Assembly (NCBI RefSeq): GCF_000760695.4
Contig: NZ_JHEG04000001.1
Span: 306,314 to 370,313 of the forward strand
Source of the DNA: Tolypothrix bouteillei VB521301
Lineage (GTDB): Bacteria > Cyanobacteriota > Cyanobacteriia > Cyanobacteriales > Nostocaceae
Reading direction: 5' to 3'
Length of the DNA: 64,000 nucleotides
The position numbers and the translations under genes are program-made. Position 1 is the stretch's first letter. Each line of letters opens with the position of its first letter. The notes beneath the pieces were generated by a model. It had not been told where the DNA came from. It saw only the letters and a program-made list of their open reading frames with translations, and did no database searches. Of this stretch, positions 44,188 to 52,060 are shown piece by piece.

Positions 44188-45357
44188 TTAGGGCTGAATT
44201 TTCACTTGACTTGCGGCTTTTGTTGCTTTTTCTCTGGCTTGTTGCACGTTTTCTCCTTTGGCTAAAGCAACTCCCATCCTTCTATAAGGATGGGCATTTG
44301 GTTTACCAAATAGTCTAATATCTACGTCTTTTTCTGCTAGCGCTTCTGCTACACCGATGTAGTTTATACTGTCCGAACGTTCGCTAGCCAAAATAACAGC
44401 ACTAGCAGAAGCTCCAAACTGTTCTATCTTGGGTATGGGCAAACCTAAAATGGCTCTCAAGTGCAGTTCAAATTCGTTGAGGTTTTGCGAGATTAATGTC
44501 ACCATACCAGTATCGTGGGGTCTGGGGGAAAGTTCGGAAAATATGACCTCTTCTTTTGTAATAAAAAACTCAACGCCAAAAATTCCCGCTCCACCTAACG
44601 CATCGGTGACTTTTTTTGCTATTTCCTGCGCTTCTAATATCTTTGTGTCTGTCATTTCTGCTGGTTGCCAAGATTCTTGATAGTCTCCTCTTTCTTGGCG
44701 GTGACCTATAGGAGAACAAAAAATTGTTGGTGCGTTCCATTGCTTTATTGTTAGCAATGTAATCTCAAGTTCAAAGTGAATGAATTCTTCAACGATGACT
44801 TTTTGGCTGTCTCCTCTAGAACCTGCGATCGCATAATTCCAAGCTTTCTCTACTTCGCTTTGGTCTCGCACGGTAGACTGTCCTTTCCCTGAAGATGACA
44901 TCACCGGTTTGACAACATTGGGAAATCCAATTTTCTCAGAAACAGCGATCGACTCGTCTAAGGTTGTTGCATAACCGTATCTAGCAGTCCGAATCCCTAA
45001 TTCTTGATGGGCTAGCTCTCTAATTCTATCGCGATTCATCGTATAGTTAGTTGCAGCCGCAGTTGGGACGATCGCAATTCCTCGTTGCTCAAATTCGAGT
45101 AGTTTTTCTGTTCTAATGGCTTCAATTTCTGGTATAATGAAGTCAGGCTGGTGTTTAACGACAACAGCTTCTAGATCGTCAGGGTTTAGCATCGAAATAA
45201 CTTCATTGGCGTCGGCAACTTGCATTGCTGGAGCATCAGGATAGCGATCCACAGCAACAACATAATTGCCAAGTCGTTTTGCTGCAATGACAAATTCTTT
45301 CCCAAGCTCTCCCGAACCCAGCAACATTAGTTTTTTTGGCAGCTTGATGGAACTCAT
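44188..45357 (-). CDS. purT: Formate-dependent phosphoribosylglycinamide formyltransferase
   Basis: A 389-residue ATP-grasp enzyme making formyl-GAR from GAR, formate and ATP in step three of purine synthesis, independent of folate. KLMLLGSGELGKEFVIAAKR is the N-terminal nucleotide-binding segment. GFPNVVKPVMSSSGKGQSTV, VIVEEFIHFELEITLLTIKQ and GIFGVEFFITKEEVIFSELSP with RPHDTGMVTL are the ATP-grasp and GAR-binding motifs that separate PurT from PurK. Length and motifs are complete. A stand-alone gene; no other purine gene is in the window. Confidence 0.96.
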   Translation of the reverse strand: MSSIKLPKKLMLLGSGELGKEFVIAAKRLGNYVVAVDRYPDAPAMQVADANEVISMLNPDDLEAVVVKHQPDFIIPEIEAIRTEKLLEFEQRGIAIVPTAAATNYTMNRDRIRELAHQELGIRTARYGYATTLDESIAVSEKIGFPNVVKPVMSSSGKGQSTVRDQSEVEKAWNYAIAGSRGDSQKVIVEEFIHFELEITLLTIKQWNAPTIFCSPIGHRQERGDYQESWQPAEMTDTKILEAQEIAKKVTDALGGAGIFGVEFFITKEEVIFSELSPRPHDTGMVTLISQNLNEFELHLRAILGLPIPKIEQFGASASAVILASERSDSINYIGVAEALAEKDVDIRLFGKPNAHPYRRMGVALAKGENVQQAREKATKAASQVKIQP

Positions 45358-45538
45358 GATTTTTTCCTAGCTATATCGCTTGTGTCTGTTGAACAATTTA
45401 CCATCTGACCCGATCTTGCGGTGCGAGTGTTTGCGATCGCCCCGAGCGCAAGAAAATGTACACATATTCGCTGACTCTGTGAGTTAGACTCTATAGTACT
45501 GGGGCTAATTTCACATCTGATGCCAATACAGGCTCGCT

Positions 45539-47311
45539 ATGCTAATCTGCCAAAATCCTGAATGCTCGAACCCGTTTAACTCTGATGGCAACAAATTTTG
45601 TACTAGCTGCGGACAGAATCATTTTAGCAATCTCCTGAGACATCGGTACTGTGTGAAAAGATTGTTGGGGGAAGGGGGTTTTGGCAGAACATATGCAGCT
45701 GTAGATGTTGACAGACTCGATGCACCCTGTGTTATAAAGCAATTTTTCCCACCAGTGCAAGGAACAGCACGTATTAAATCAGCAGAATTGTTCAAGGATG
45801 AAGCCAAGCGGCTTTACGAACTCGGAGAAGATCACCCTCAAATTCCGCGATTGCTTGCTTACTTTGAACAAAGTACGAGTTTGTATCTCGTTCAGGAATT
45901 TATTGAAGGACAAACTCTCTTACAAGAAGTCAGACAGCATTCCTTTGAAGAAAGTCACATTCGAGATCTTTTATTGGATTTATTACCAGTTCTGCAATTT
46001 ATCCACGAACGTAATGTTATCCACAGGGATATTAAACTGGAAAATATCATTCGCCGCAAAAGTGATGGCAAACTCGTATTGATTGATTTTGGCGGTGCTA
46101 AGCAAGTGAGCCAAACGACTTTAAAACCGGGTACGGTTATTTATACTCCCGGTTATGCGCCTGTAGAACAGATACAAGGATATGTCTGTGAAGCTAGCGA
46201 TTTATACGCTTTGGGTGTAACTTGCGTCCGTTTGTTAACTCAATGTTTGCCTTCAGCAGATGTATCGGGAAATTTCTCGGATAATCTCTACGATGCTTAC
46301 AATGCTCAATGGTTGTGGCGGGAACGTTTGCAGGAAAAAGGTGTTAGCGTTAGCACTGAGTTAGAGCAAATTTTGGATAAGTTGCTGCAACATTTTGCTA
46401 AAGACAGGTATCAATGTGCTAAAGAAGCTTTACAGCATTTGAATGGCAAACAAAAACTTGAATTAAAATCGTTTAGTTTTTATGTAGTGACTGTCGATGC
46501 AAGAGGTCAAGAAGTCAGTCGCGATCGCCGCAATGCAAACTTTTTTGTTCAAGGCTTGGGTAACGAAGTCACTTTAGAAATGGTGGAAATTCCCGGTGGG
46601 AATTTTATGATGGGATCGCCAGAAAATGAAGGGTTTCATGATGAATATCCCCAACATCTTGTTACGGTAGCACCTTTTTTCATGAGTAAATTTCCCATCA
46701 CTCAAGCACAATGGGAAGCTGTTGCAGCGTTATCTTCTGTCAATAAACCATTAAATCCAGAGCCATCAGGTTTTCGAGGTGCAAATAGACCCGTGGAAAA
46801 TGTCTTATGGTATGACGCACAGGAATTTTGTGCGAGACTATCGCAAACAACCAAACGAAATTACCGTTTACCAAGCGAAGCGGAATGGGAATATGCTTGT
46901 CGTGCTGGAACTTCAACACCGTTTCATTTTGGCGAAGCAATAACGACGGATCTAGCCAACTATAATGGAGATTTTGCTTATGCAGGAATTCATACCTTTA
47001 AAAAGTCAATCACAGGTAAATACCGCGAGCAAACAACACCAGTAGGTAGTTTTCATGCCAATGCATTTGGATTGTACGATATGCATGGCTTAGTTTGGGA
47101 ATGGTGTGCCGATCCCTGGCACGATAATTATCTTGCTGCGCCAAATGATGGGAGCGTGTGGGAATCGGGAGGCGATAGCGATCGCTGGGTGCTTCGAGGC
47201 GGTTCATGGTATGACCACCCTGCAAAATGTCGCAGCGCAAATCGGAGTAAAAATGGATCGGGAGGATATAGCAATTATGGCTTTCGGGTGGTGTTATCTT
47301 CTTTAACTTGA
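45539..47311 (+). CDS. Ser/Thr protein kinase fused to formylglycine-generating-enzyme domain
   Basis: A 590-residue cytosolic protein. An N-terminal four-Cys zinc ribbon (Cys 4, 9, 21, 24) precedes a Hanks-type kinase (about 39-300): glycine loop LLGEGGFGRTYAAVD, catalytic loop VIHRDIKLENIIRR and metal loop LIDFGGAKQV. A linker leads to a sulfatase-modifying/FGE-type domain (about 345-590) with EMVEIPGGNFMMGSPE, NYRLPSEAEWEYACRAGTST, DMHGLVWEWCADPW and SANRSKNGSGGYSNYGFRVV. The fusion is common in filamentous cyanobacteria; the FGE-like part is usually taken as a recognition or oxidase domain of unknown target. All kinase residues are present, so it should be active. Confidence 0.95.
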   Translation: MLICQNPECSNPFNSDGNKFCTSCGQNHFSNLLRHRYCVKRLLGEGGFGRTYAAVDVDRLDAPCVIKQFFPPVQGTARIKSAELFKDEAKRLYELGEDHPQIPRLLAYFEQSTSLYLVQEFIEGQTLLQEVRQHSFEESHIRDLLLDLLPVLQFIHERNVIHRDIKLENIIRRKSDGKLVLIDFGGAKQVSQTTLKPGTVIYTPGYAPVEQIQGYVCEASDLYALGVTCVRLLTQCLPSADVSGNFSDNLYDAYNAQWLWRERLQEKGVSVSTELEQILDKLLQHFAKDRYQCAKEALQHLNGKQKLELKSFSFYVVTVDARGQEVSRDRRNANFFVQGLGNEVTLEMVEIPGGNFMMGSPENEGFHDEYPQHLVTVAPFFMSKFPITQAQWEAVAALSSVNKPLNPEPSGFRGANRPVENVLWYDAQEFCARLSQTTKRNYRLPSEAEWEYACRAGTSTPFHFGEAITTDLANYNGDFAYAGIHTFKKSITGKYREQTTPVGSFHANAFGLYDMHGLVWEWCADPWHDNYLAAPNDGSVWESGGDSDRWVLRGGSWYDHPAKCRSANRSKNGSGGYSNYGFRVVLSSLT

Positions 47312-47383
47312 TTTGAGCAGGTCATTTTATTCTTCTTCATCCCAAGCTAGAGGCTGAGAACGAGAGGACGAGAAATGAAAAAC

Positions 47384-47408
47384 AAAAAAGGCGAGCAATT
47401 TGCTCACC
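47384..47408 (-). terminator. Intrinsic terminator of the DUF1517 gene
   Basis: On the minus strand GGTGAGC (47408-47402) pairs with GCTCGCC (47396-47390), one wobble pair, around AAATT. Six T residues (A-run 47384-47389 on plus) follow at once. It lies 36 bases past the stop at 47444. Confidence 0.8.
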
Positions 47409-47443
47409 TGAAAGGAAGTCGAAATTGAGACTATAGAAAATCT

Positions 47444-48427
47444 CTAAACCAGTTTCAAATCTGGATACTCAGCTAAGATGTCATCAGAAGTGAGGGTATC
47501 CCCAGAAGCTTGTGGAGTCCACAGCACTTCCATAGCTAGGAGTTGCTCCCCAGGAATACTTCCCATAACGCGTAAAGCTTGACGCAAATCATCAGGGCTG
47601 TTAACTTCTGGAAGTTGAAATTTACCCAGTGTTGCAGCGAGTAAGGTAACGATAATGTATTCCCCAGGACCTTCTGCAATCAATTTGGTAGGATTGTCGA
47701 GTTCACCCCCTGCAGCAGGTAAAGCATCTTTAGGTGTTGCTGCTTTCAGCTGGTTATTAACGTTAGTGAGAGTTTCTTCACTAAATTTGCTGCGTTCTGC
47801 TATTGATAAACGATTAAACTGTGACTCAGCAGCATTTAAACGTGCTTGTTGCGTTCCCGAACCAGCATAAACCCAGTATTCTGGATGGCGTAACAGGGCG
47901 AGGCTTGCTTCTTGTAAAATTTCTGCTCTACCTTCAGGAGAGTTGGTGTCAGCAGTTTCAGCAATGTAGTTGAGTTCGTTTTGCAAACCGCGAGCGCTAG
48001 CTAACAAACCAACTTGCAGGCGGGTGACGGAAACATTTGGGTTGCTTCCAACTTCTGTTTCACCACTACCACCACCCACACGGCGGAAGGTTTGGACAAA
48101 AAAGTTTGCGATCGCTATAAATATGAACACGCTGAACAGAGTCCCTAACCCACCCCCAAATCCAAAAAAGGGTATCAGGAAAGGAAAGCCAAAACCGCCA
48201 CCACCACCATAGGGATAGGGAGCGTAATATCCTCCACCGGGGGGTGCATAAGTCCGGGGAGATGAGTAAGGACGGCTCGAAGGGACTCTGAAAGAACCAC
48301 CTCCGATCCTACCTCCACTAGCGGCTAACGCTCCATTAGCTTGACCGAATGCTAATGCGAACACAAGGCTTAGGAGGAACAGGGTTTTTAAAACGGGTTT
48401 GATAGCTTGTTGTAGTTTTTTATGCAT
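47444..48427 (-). CDS. DUF1517 membrane protein
   Basis: A 327-residue protein. The signal/anchor is TLFLLSLVFALAFGQANGAL; next a Gly/Tyr/Pro-rich low-complexity segment (GGRIGGGSFRVPSSRPYSSP, YYAPYPYGGGGGFGF), then one hydrophobic helix (GTLFSVFIFIAIANFFVQTF) and a roughly 200-residue soluble domain starting SVTRLQVGLLASARGLQNEL. This is the DUF1517 family, found in cyanobacteria and plastids. A plant member is implicated in acclimation to fluctuating light; the cyanobacterial function is not settled. Length is typical. A clear terminator follows; upstream lies a structured non-coding transcript on the other strand. Confidence 0.9.
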   Translation of the reverse strand: MHKKLQQAIKPVLKTLFLLSLVFALAFGQANGALAASGGRIGGGSFRVPSSRPYSSPRTYAPPGGGYYAPYPYGGGGGFGFPFLIPFFGFGGGLGTLFSVFIFIAIANFFVQTFRRVGGGSGETEVGSNPNVSVTRLQVGLLASARGLQNELNYIAETADTNSPEGRAEILQEASLALLRHPEYWVYAGSGTQQARLNAAESQFNRLSIAERSKFSEETLTNVNNQLKAATPKDALPAAGGELDNPTKLIAEGPGEYIIVTLLAATLGKFQLPEVNSPDDLRQALRVMGSIPGEQLLAMEVLWTPQASGDTLTSDDILAEYPDLKLV

Positions 48428-48451
48428 AATCCAGTCACTTGAAAAACAGTA

Positions 48452-48480
48452 TTGGTTATTTTTTCTCCCAATCCTAATTA
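48452..48480 (+). promoter_or_regulatory. Sigma-70-type promoter for the ncRNA
   Basis: TTGGTT (48452-48457) and TAATTA (48475-48480) are separated by exactly 17 bases. The predicted start is about 48486, which is the first base of the closing stem of the RNA downstream. Confidence 0.55.
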
Positions 48481-48485
48481 TGAAG

Positions 48486-48768
48486 GTCTGTGGGTGACGT
48501 CAGCCTGTAGCCCTAAGGGGTTGTTGGTTTGAAAGGCACATTTCCAATGTACTGTCTTCGCTCTGTGCTCAACAGCGAACTTTGGGGGGATTTCTGGAGT
48601 TGATAACCGAACAACATAGTGATTGGGGACTGTAGCATCCTATTCGAGAGCCGAACACGGGAGACAAGAAAGAGGTGTTTGTAACTCCCACACGGACTCC
48701 TGTCTTCACTTGCTCTGCCTTTGGTTGTATATCCTACAGATACTTGTTCTCCACAAGTAATTTTTTTT
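48486..48768 (+). ncRNA. Structured non-coding RNA, 6S-RNA-like candidate
   Basis: No ORF, but a complete transcription unit: promoter at 48452-48480, predicted start at about 48486, intrinsic terminator at 48741-48768. The 5-prime end GTCTGTGGG (48486-48494) pairs with CCCACACGGAC (48687-48697; one wobble, one bulge). GTC/GAC and CCTGT/ACGGG (48499-48508 with 48657-48665) continue the rod. An open region follows, and then an apical arm forms from GTTGTTGGTT (48520-48529) with AACCGAACAAC (48605-48615). Within it 48557-48579 fold into a hairpin. Paired ends, a large asymmetric central bubble and an apical arm, with a mature size near 212 nt, recall 6S RNA, the RNA polymerase-binding regulator. 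Identity is inference: I cannot confirm it by sequence. Another structured RNA is possible. Confidence 0.5.
48741..48768 (+). terminator. Intrinsic terminator of the ncRNA unit
   Basis: TACTTGT (48741-48747) pairs with ACAAGTA (48753-48759) around TCTCC, followed by A and eight T residues (48761-48768). It is a textbook Rho-independent terminator on the plus strand, where no protein gene lies upstream for 1.4 kb. Confidence 0.85.
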
Positions 48769-49348
48769 ACTTATTTTTTAATATTCTAAATTTTAAATAA
48801 TTTTAAGCACAACGAGCAATCTATACCAAAATAAGGTGACTGTTGAAATTGCTCATCCTAAAAAATAAATTTTTATAACTATAGTTAAATCTCTATAGCA
48901 CTTGGTTCTAGGCTTCTTTAAGAAGTTAGGACTTTCAGCAAGAAAAATAAAATATTTTTTTGTAAAAAAAGATAATTAAGAAAGGTAGCTTTTTGGCATT
49001 TTGGCATAAGATATAAGTGGTATTCAGATATTCTAAGAACAATAGTAAACCAGCGTAGTTTCAACAGGAGTCGGTTGCTGTGTATTTTACAATCACGGCT
49101 AACTCTTTTGGTTCAAGTCCAAAAAGCAATTATTCAGCAGATCGAACTTCGATATCAACTTAAGGTCAAGGGGTAACCTATGAACTCTCGAACTAATCCT
49201 TTAGATGGAATAGAATTTTCTCAGGAACCCACTAGACTAGTGATTGGTTTGAGCTAAACGTTACCCAACAAGCTAAAAATACATTTTCAATTCTATTGAT
49301 AATATTTCGTGTTTCAGCTTTCCTGATGTTGAATTATTCAGATGTCTG
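48769..49348. other. AT-rich non-coding region upstream of the glycosyltransferase
   Basis: About 580 bases without a protein gene. The first 250 are strongly AT-rich. TTGGCATTTTGGCATAAGATATAAG around 48990-49015 is promoter-like. The short frame at 49181 stops after seven codons. Confidence 0.4.
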
Positions 49349-50587
49349 ATGGAAAATATTTCACGAATAAGTGCTCCCACTAGAGCTAAAGCTGCATCTT
49401 ACCCGGACATCCTGGTGATATCTCGTTCCTTTCAACCGCAAGAAGGAGGAATTGAGGAGTACGTTTACAATCGTTGTCTGCAAGATCCAGAACGAGTGGT
49501 TGTTTTAGCCGCTCGGTGCGCGGGGGATCGATTGTTTGATAAAGCTCAACCGTTTCCTACATATCGCTGGCCTATTTCCCGCCTGTGGTGTGGTAATGTT
49601 TTCGGGAATCTAGTGCAAACTCTCCTTAACTCGGTCTGGTCGTTTGTACTAGCTATTAAACTCTACTTTCGCTATCACTACCGCTATATTGAATGGGGTC
49701 ATGGCTACCATTTTCTTTCTCTTTTGCTCTTAAGCTACCTCCTCCCCGTTCGCTGTTTCATCTACCTACACGGTCAAGATATTCTCCATCTATCACGTCA
49801 CCCCATATTGCGCCCTTTGTTTGAACTGACATTGAACCGAGTGCAAGGGATTGTGTGTAGCAGTTCTTGTACGCAAGATTTTTTGGCGACTCATTTTAAT
49901 TTTAATACTCCTACTCATGCCATTAAGCCTGCTGTCAGAGGAGAAAAATTTGGTGTGACCACTCCAGATAGCATTAGGAATTTACGCGCCCACCTCCGCT
50001 CTGGATATAAAATTCCAGAGACAGCAGTGGTCATTCTTTCAGTAGGACAGTTGACAAAGCGTAAAGGCTTTGACCGCGTTATTGAAAACTTGACACTCCT
50101 GCTAACTTGTGGGATAGACGTGTACTACATCCTGTGCGGGCGGGGTTCTTATGAGTCTGAACTGAGAGCGTTAGCACATCGCTTGCGGGTACAGGGGCGG
50201 GTTCATTTTGCAGGATATGTCTCTGACCGCGAATTAACAAGTTATTACGCAGCTTGTGATATATTTGCAATGCTAAGTTTGTGCGATAATCAAAGATTAT
50301 CTTGTTTTGGTGGTGGTAGCATGGCTTGCTTGGAAGCAGGTTACTTTGGTAAGCCCGCGATCGCCTCGAATTTAGGGAGCCTATCAGATATCATTTACCA
50401 TGAGGACAATGGTATTCTCGTCGATCCCAACTCCGGGTGCGAAGTTTTCCAAGCGTTTAAGCGTCTTTGTCAGGAGCGGAACTTGCGCGAAGCATTGGGA
50501 CGCAGAGGGAAACAATTGGCCGAGCGAAAAACTCTCCATCGATCGCTCTATGTACCTGAGTCCCACTACTCGACTTGGTTAACTTAG
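49349..50587 (+). CDS. Glycosyltransferase family 4
   Basis: A 412-residue GT-B glycosyltransferase using a nucleotide-sugar donor, likely for surface polysaccharide or glycolipid. N-terminal acceptor domain: DILVISRSFQPQEGGIEEYV with the glycine-rich loop. C-terminal donor domain: VVILSVGQLTKRKGFDRVIE, VHFAGYVSDRELTSYYAACD and the modified ExE motif FGGGSMACLEAGYFGKPAIA, where the first Glu of the usual ExFGxxxxE is replaced in the LSCFGGGSMACLE context, then NGILVDPN. The start at 49349 is the first ATG of the homologous frame. It overlaps the convergent thiS stop by four bases. Confidence 0.9.
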   Translation: MENISRISAPTRAKAASYPDILVISRSFQPQEGGIEEYVYNRCLQDPERVVVLAARCAGDRLFDKAQPFPTYRWPISRLWCGNVFGNLVQTLLNSVWSFVLAIKLYFRYHYRYIEWGHGYHFLSLLLLSYLLPVRCFIYLHGQDILHLSRHPILRPLFELTLNRVQGIVCSSSCTQDFLATHFNFNTPTHAIKPAVRGEKFGVTTPDSIRNLRAHLRSGYKIPETAVVILSVGQLTKRKGFDRVIENLTLLLTCGIDVYYILCGRGSYESELRALAHRLRVQGRVHFAGYVSDRELTSYYAACDIFAMLSLCDNQRLSCFGGGSMACLEAGYFGKPAIASNLGSLSDIIYHEDNGILVDPNSGCEVFQAFKRLCQERNLREALGRRGKQLAERKTLHRSLYVPESHYSTWLT

Positions 50588-50808
50588 CCACCACCAACTA
50601 TGGTCACAACCTCAATGCGATCGCCTTGTTGAATTCTCGTCTCGGACCAAAACTGACGGTGTAAAATTTCACCGTTGTATTCTACTGCAACCAAACGGGG
50701 ATTAAAACCCAATTGTTGGAGTAAGTCTGGTAAAGAAGTTTCAGGGAGGCAATTGCGGGTTTCGCCATTCACCTGAAGTGTAATTGGGTTAGATATAGGG
50801 CTTACCAT
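50584..50808 (-). CDS. thiS: Sulfur carrier protein ThiS
   Basis: A 74-residue beta-grasp ubiquitin-like protein ending in the required Gly-Gly (VVTIVGGG). ThiF-type adenylation and sulfur transfer convert the tail to a thiocarboxylate that supplies sulfur for the thiazole of thiamine. ITLQVNGETRNCLPETSLPD and LVAVEYNGEILHR are standard. It overlaps the end of thiE by 20 bases, so the two are co-transcribed and probably coupled. It is slightly longer at the N-terminus than the usual 65-68; a later start is not available as Met. Confidence 0.94.
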   Translation of the reverse strand: MVSPISNPITLQVNGETRNCLPETSLPDLLQQLGFNPRLVAVEYNGEILHRQFWSETRIQQGDRIEVVTIVGGG

Positions 50809-51862
50809 GTTCCGGTCTCACACGATTTGTCAGCTGAGAGATAAAAAATTGTGTCACCAAGGTGGGTTGTTCCGCCTGTATGAGACTGCGTACCACAGCT
50901 ACGCGATTTGCTCCTGCATCAATAACATCATTGATGTTGCTTGTGTCGATCCCACCGATAGCAAACCAGGGGATATGGCAATTTTTAGCAGCATAGCTGA
51001 CGTATTCTAACCCAGCAGCTGCCTTGCCCTCCTTTGTAGGAGTTTCATAAACCGGTCCGACACCAATGTAATCTGCGCCATCCGCAATAGCCGCTTGCAT
51101 TTCTTGCAAATTTGTGGTGGAACGACCTATCAAGCGGTGAGGACCGAGTAATTGACGGGCAACAGCAACAGGTAAGTCTTGTTGTCCGAGATGCACTCCA
51201 TCTGCATCGACTGCCAAAGCCAGATCCACGCGGTCATTAATAATAAAAATAGCACCGTAGGTACTGCATAACTGCCGCAATTTCTTGGCTTGCTCCAGAC
51301 GCTTAGTATCATCAGCTAGTTTGTCGCGGTACTGCACCAAAGTTAAGCCTCCTTTAAGAGCGGCTTCCACAGTGTCGAGCAATCGGTCGCTCGGGGAGGT
51401 GACTAGATACAAATGCGATCGCAGTAAAAGTTGCTGTCTGTGATAGCCCATCAGACGACTTTCTAGGGTATAAATACGGTAGCGCATCTGCTTAAAAGCT
51501 TTCCCCATATTGGGGTTATAAAGCTTCCCGTACTCTTCTAAAACCCTCAAAGCTTCTTGCACCCGGCAAAAATTAGCTTGCAGGAGCGACTTAACGTCCG
51601 TGCGTTGTTCTTCTTGAGGGTGAGTCAGATCCGTTCCGGGGTCATCAGGGGTATTTCGCGCCGCCCGCAATTCAGCCGTATGCCAGCTTGCCAATTCTTG
51701 TCGCTCTTTCTTACATTCCCCAACCAGTTGGGCGCTATTCAAGCCAAACCGACACCATTCCTCAATGATACGCAAACCCTCGCGAGCTCGATCCAGATTG
51801 GCATCTAGTATCCGGTAAACAACCTGCTGAATATGTTCCTTTTGGCTGTGGGCTTCGACCAT
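50789..51862 (-). CDS. thiE: Thiamine-phosphate synthase with N-terminal ThiD2-type domain
   Basis: A protein of about 357 residues. The C-terminal half is ThiE, joining HMP-PP and thiazole phosphate: LVQYRDKLADDTKRLEQAKK, FIINDRVDLALAVDADGVHL with HLGQQDLP, IGRSTTNLQEMQ, YIGVGPVYETPTKEGKAAAG and FAIGGIDTSN. The N-terminal 150 residues (YRILDANLDRAREGLRIIEE, RNTPDDPGTDLTHPQEEQR) are the helical domain typical of cyanobacterial ThiE, called ThiD2. The frame opens at ATG 51910, but GGGG upstream of ATG 51862 and the start of homology favour the latter. No TPP riboswitch motif was seen upstream. Confidence 0.94.
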   Translation of the reverse strand: MVEAHSQKEHIQQVVYRILDANLDRAREGLRIIEEWCRFGLNSAQLVGECKKERQELASWHTAELRAARNTPDDPGTDLTHPQEEQRTDVKSLLQANFCRVQEALRVLEEYGKLYNPNMGKAFKQMRYRIYTLESRLMGYHRQQLLLRSHLYLVTSPSDRLLDTVEAALKGGLTLVQYRDKLADDTKRLEQAKKLRQLCSTYGAIFIINDRVDLALAVDADGVHLGQQDLPVAVARQLLGPHRLIGRSTTNLQEMQAAIADGADYIGVGPVYETPTKEGKAAAGLEYVSYAAKNCHIPWFAIGGIDTSNINDVIDAGANRVAVVRSLIQAEQPTLVTQFFISQLTNRVRPEHGKPYI

Positions 51863-52060
51863 TACAACAACCCCATTTGTGTTTTCATCGTAACAGCCAG
51901 CCTCTTTCATATTCGTAATATTCTTTGTATTTCAATAGGTTCTTTCTTAAATTACTTTGTATCAACAATCCCCATTTGGTCAACATACGAGTACTATTGT
52001 GGTCATATCTACGTCTAAAGAAGTATAGAAAGTGCTAGTTAGTTAAAGGAGTTTGTAAAA

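Noticed and set aside
49181..49204. Short ATG frame in the glycosyltransferase upstream region
   Set aside because: It stops after seven codons.
51863..52060. Search for a TPP riboswitch upstream of thiE
   Set aside because: No CUGAGA-type core or matching stems on the minus strand in this interval.
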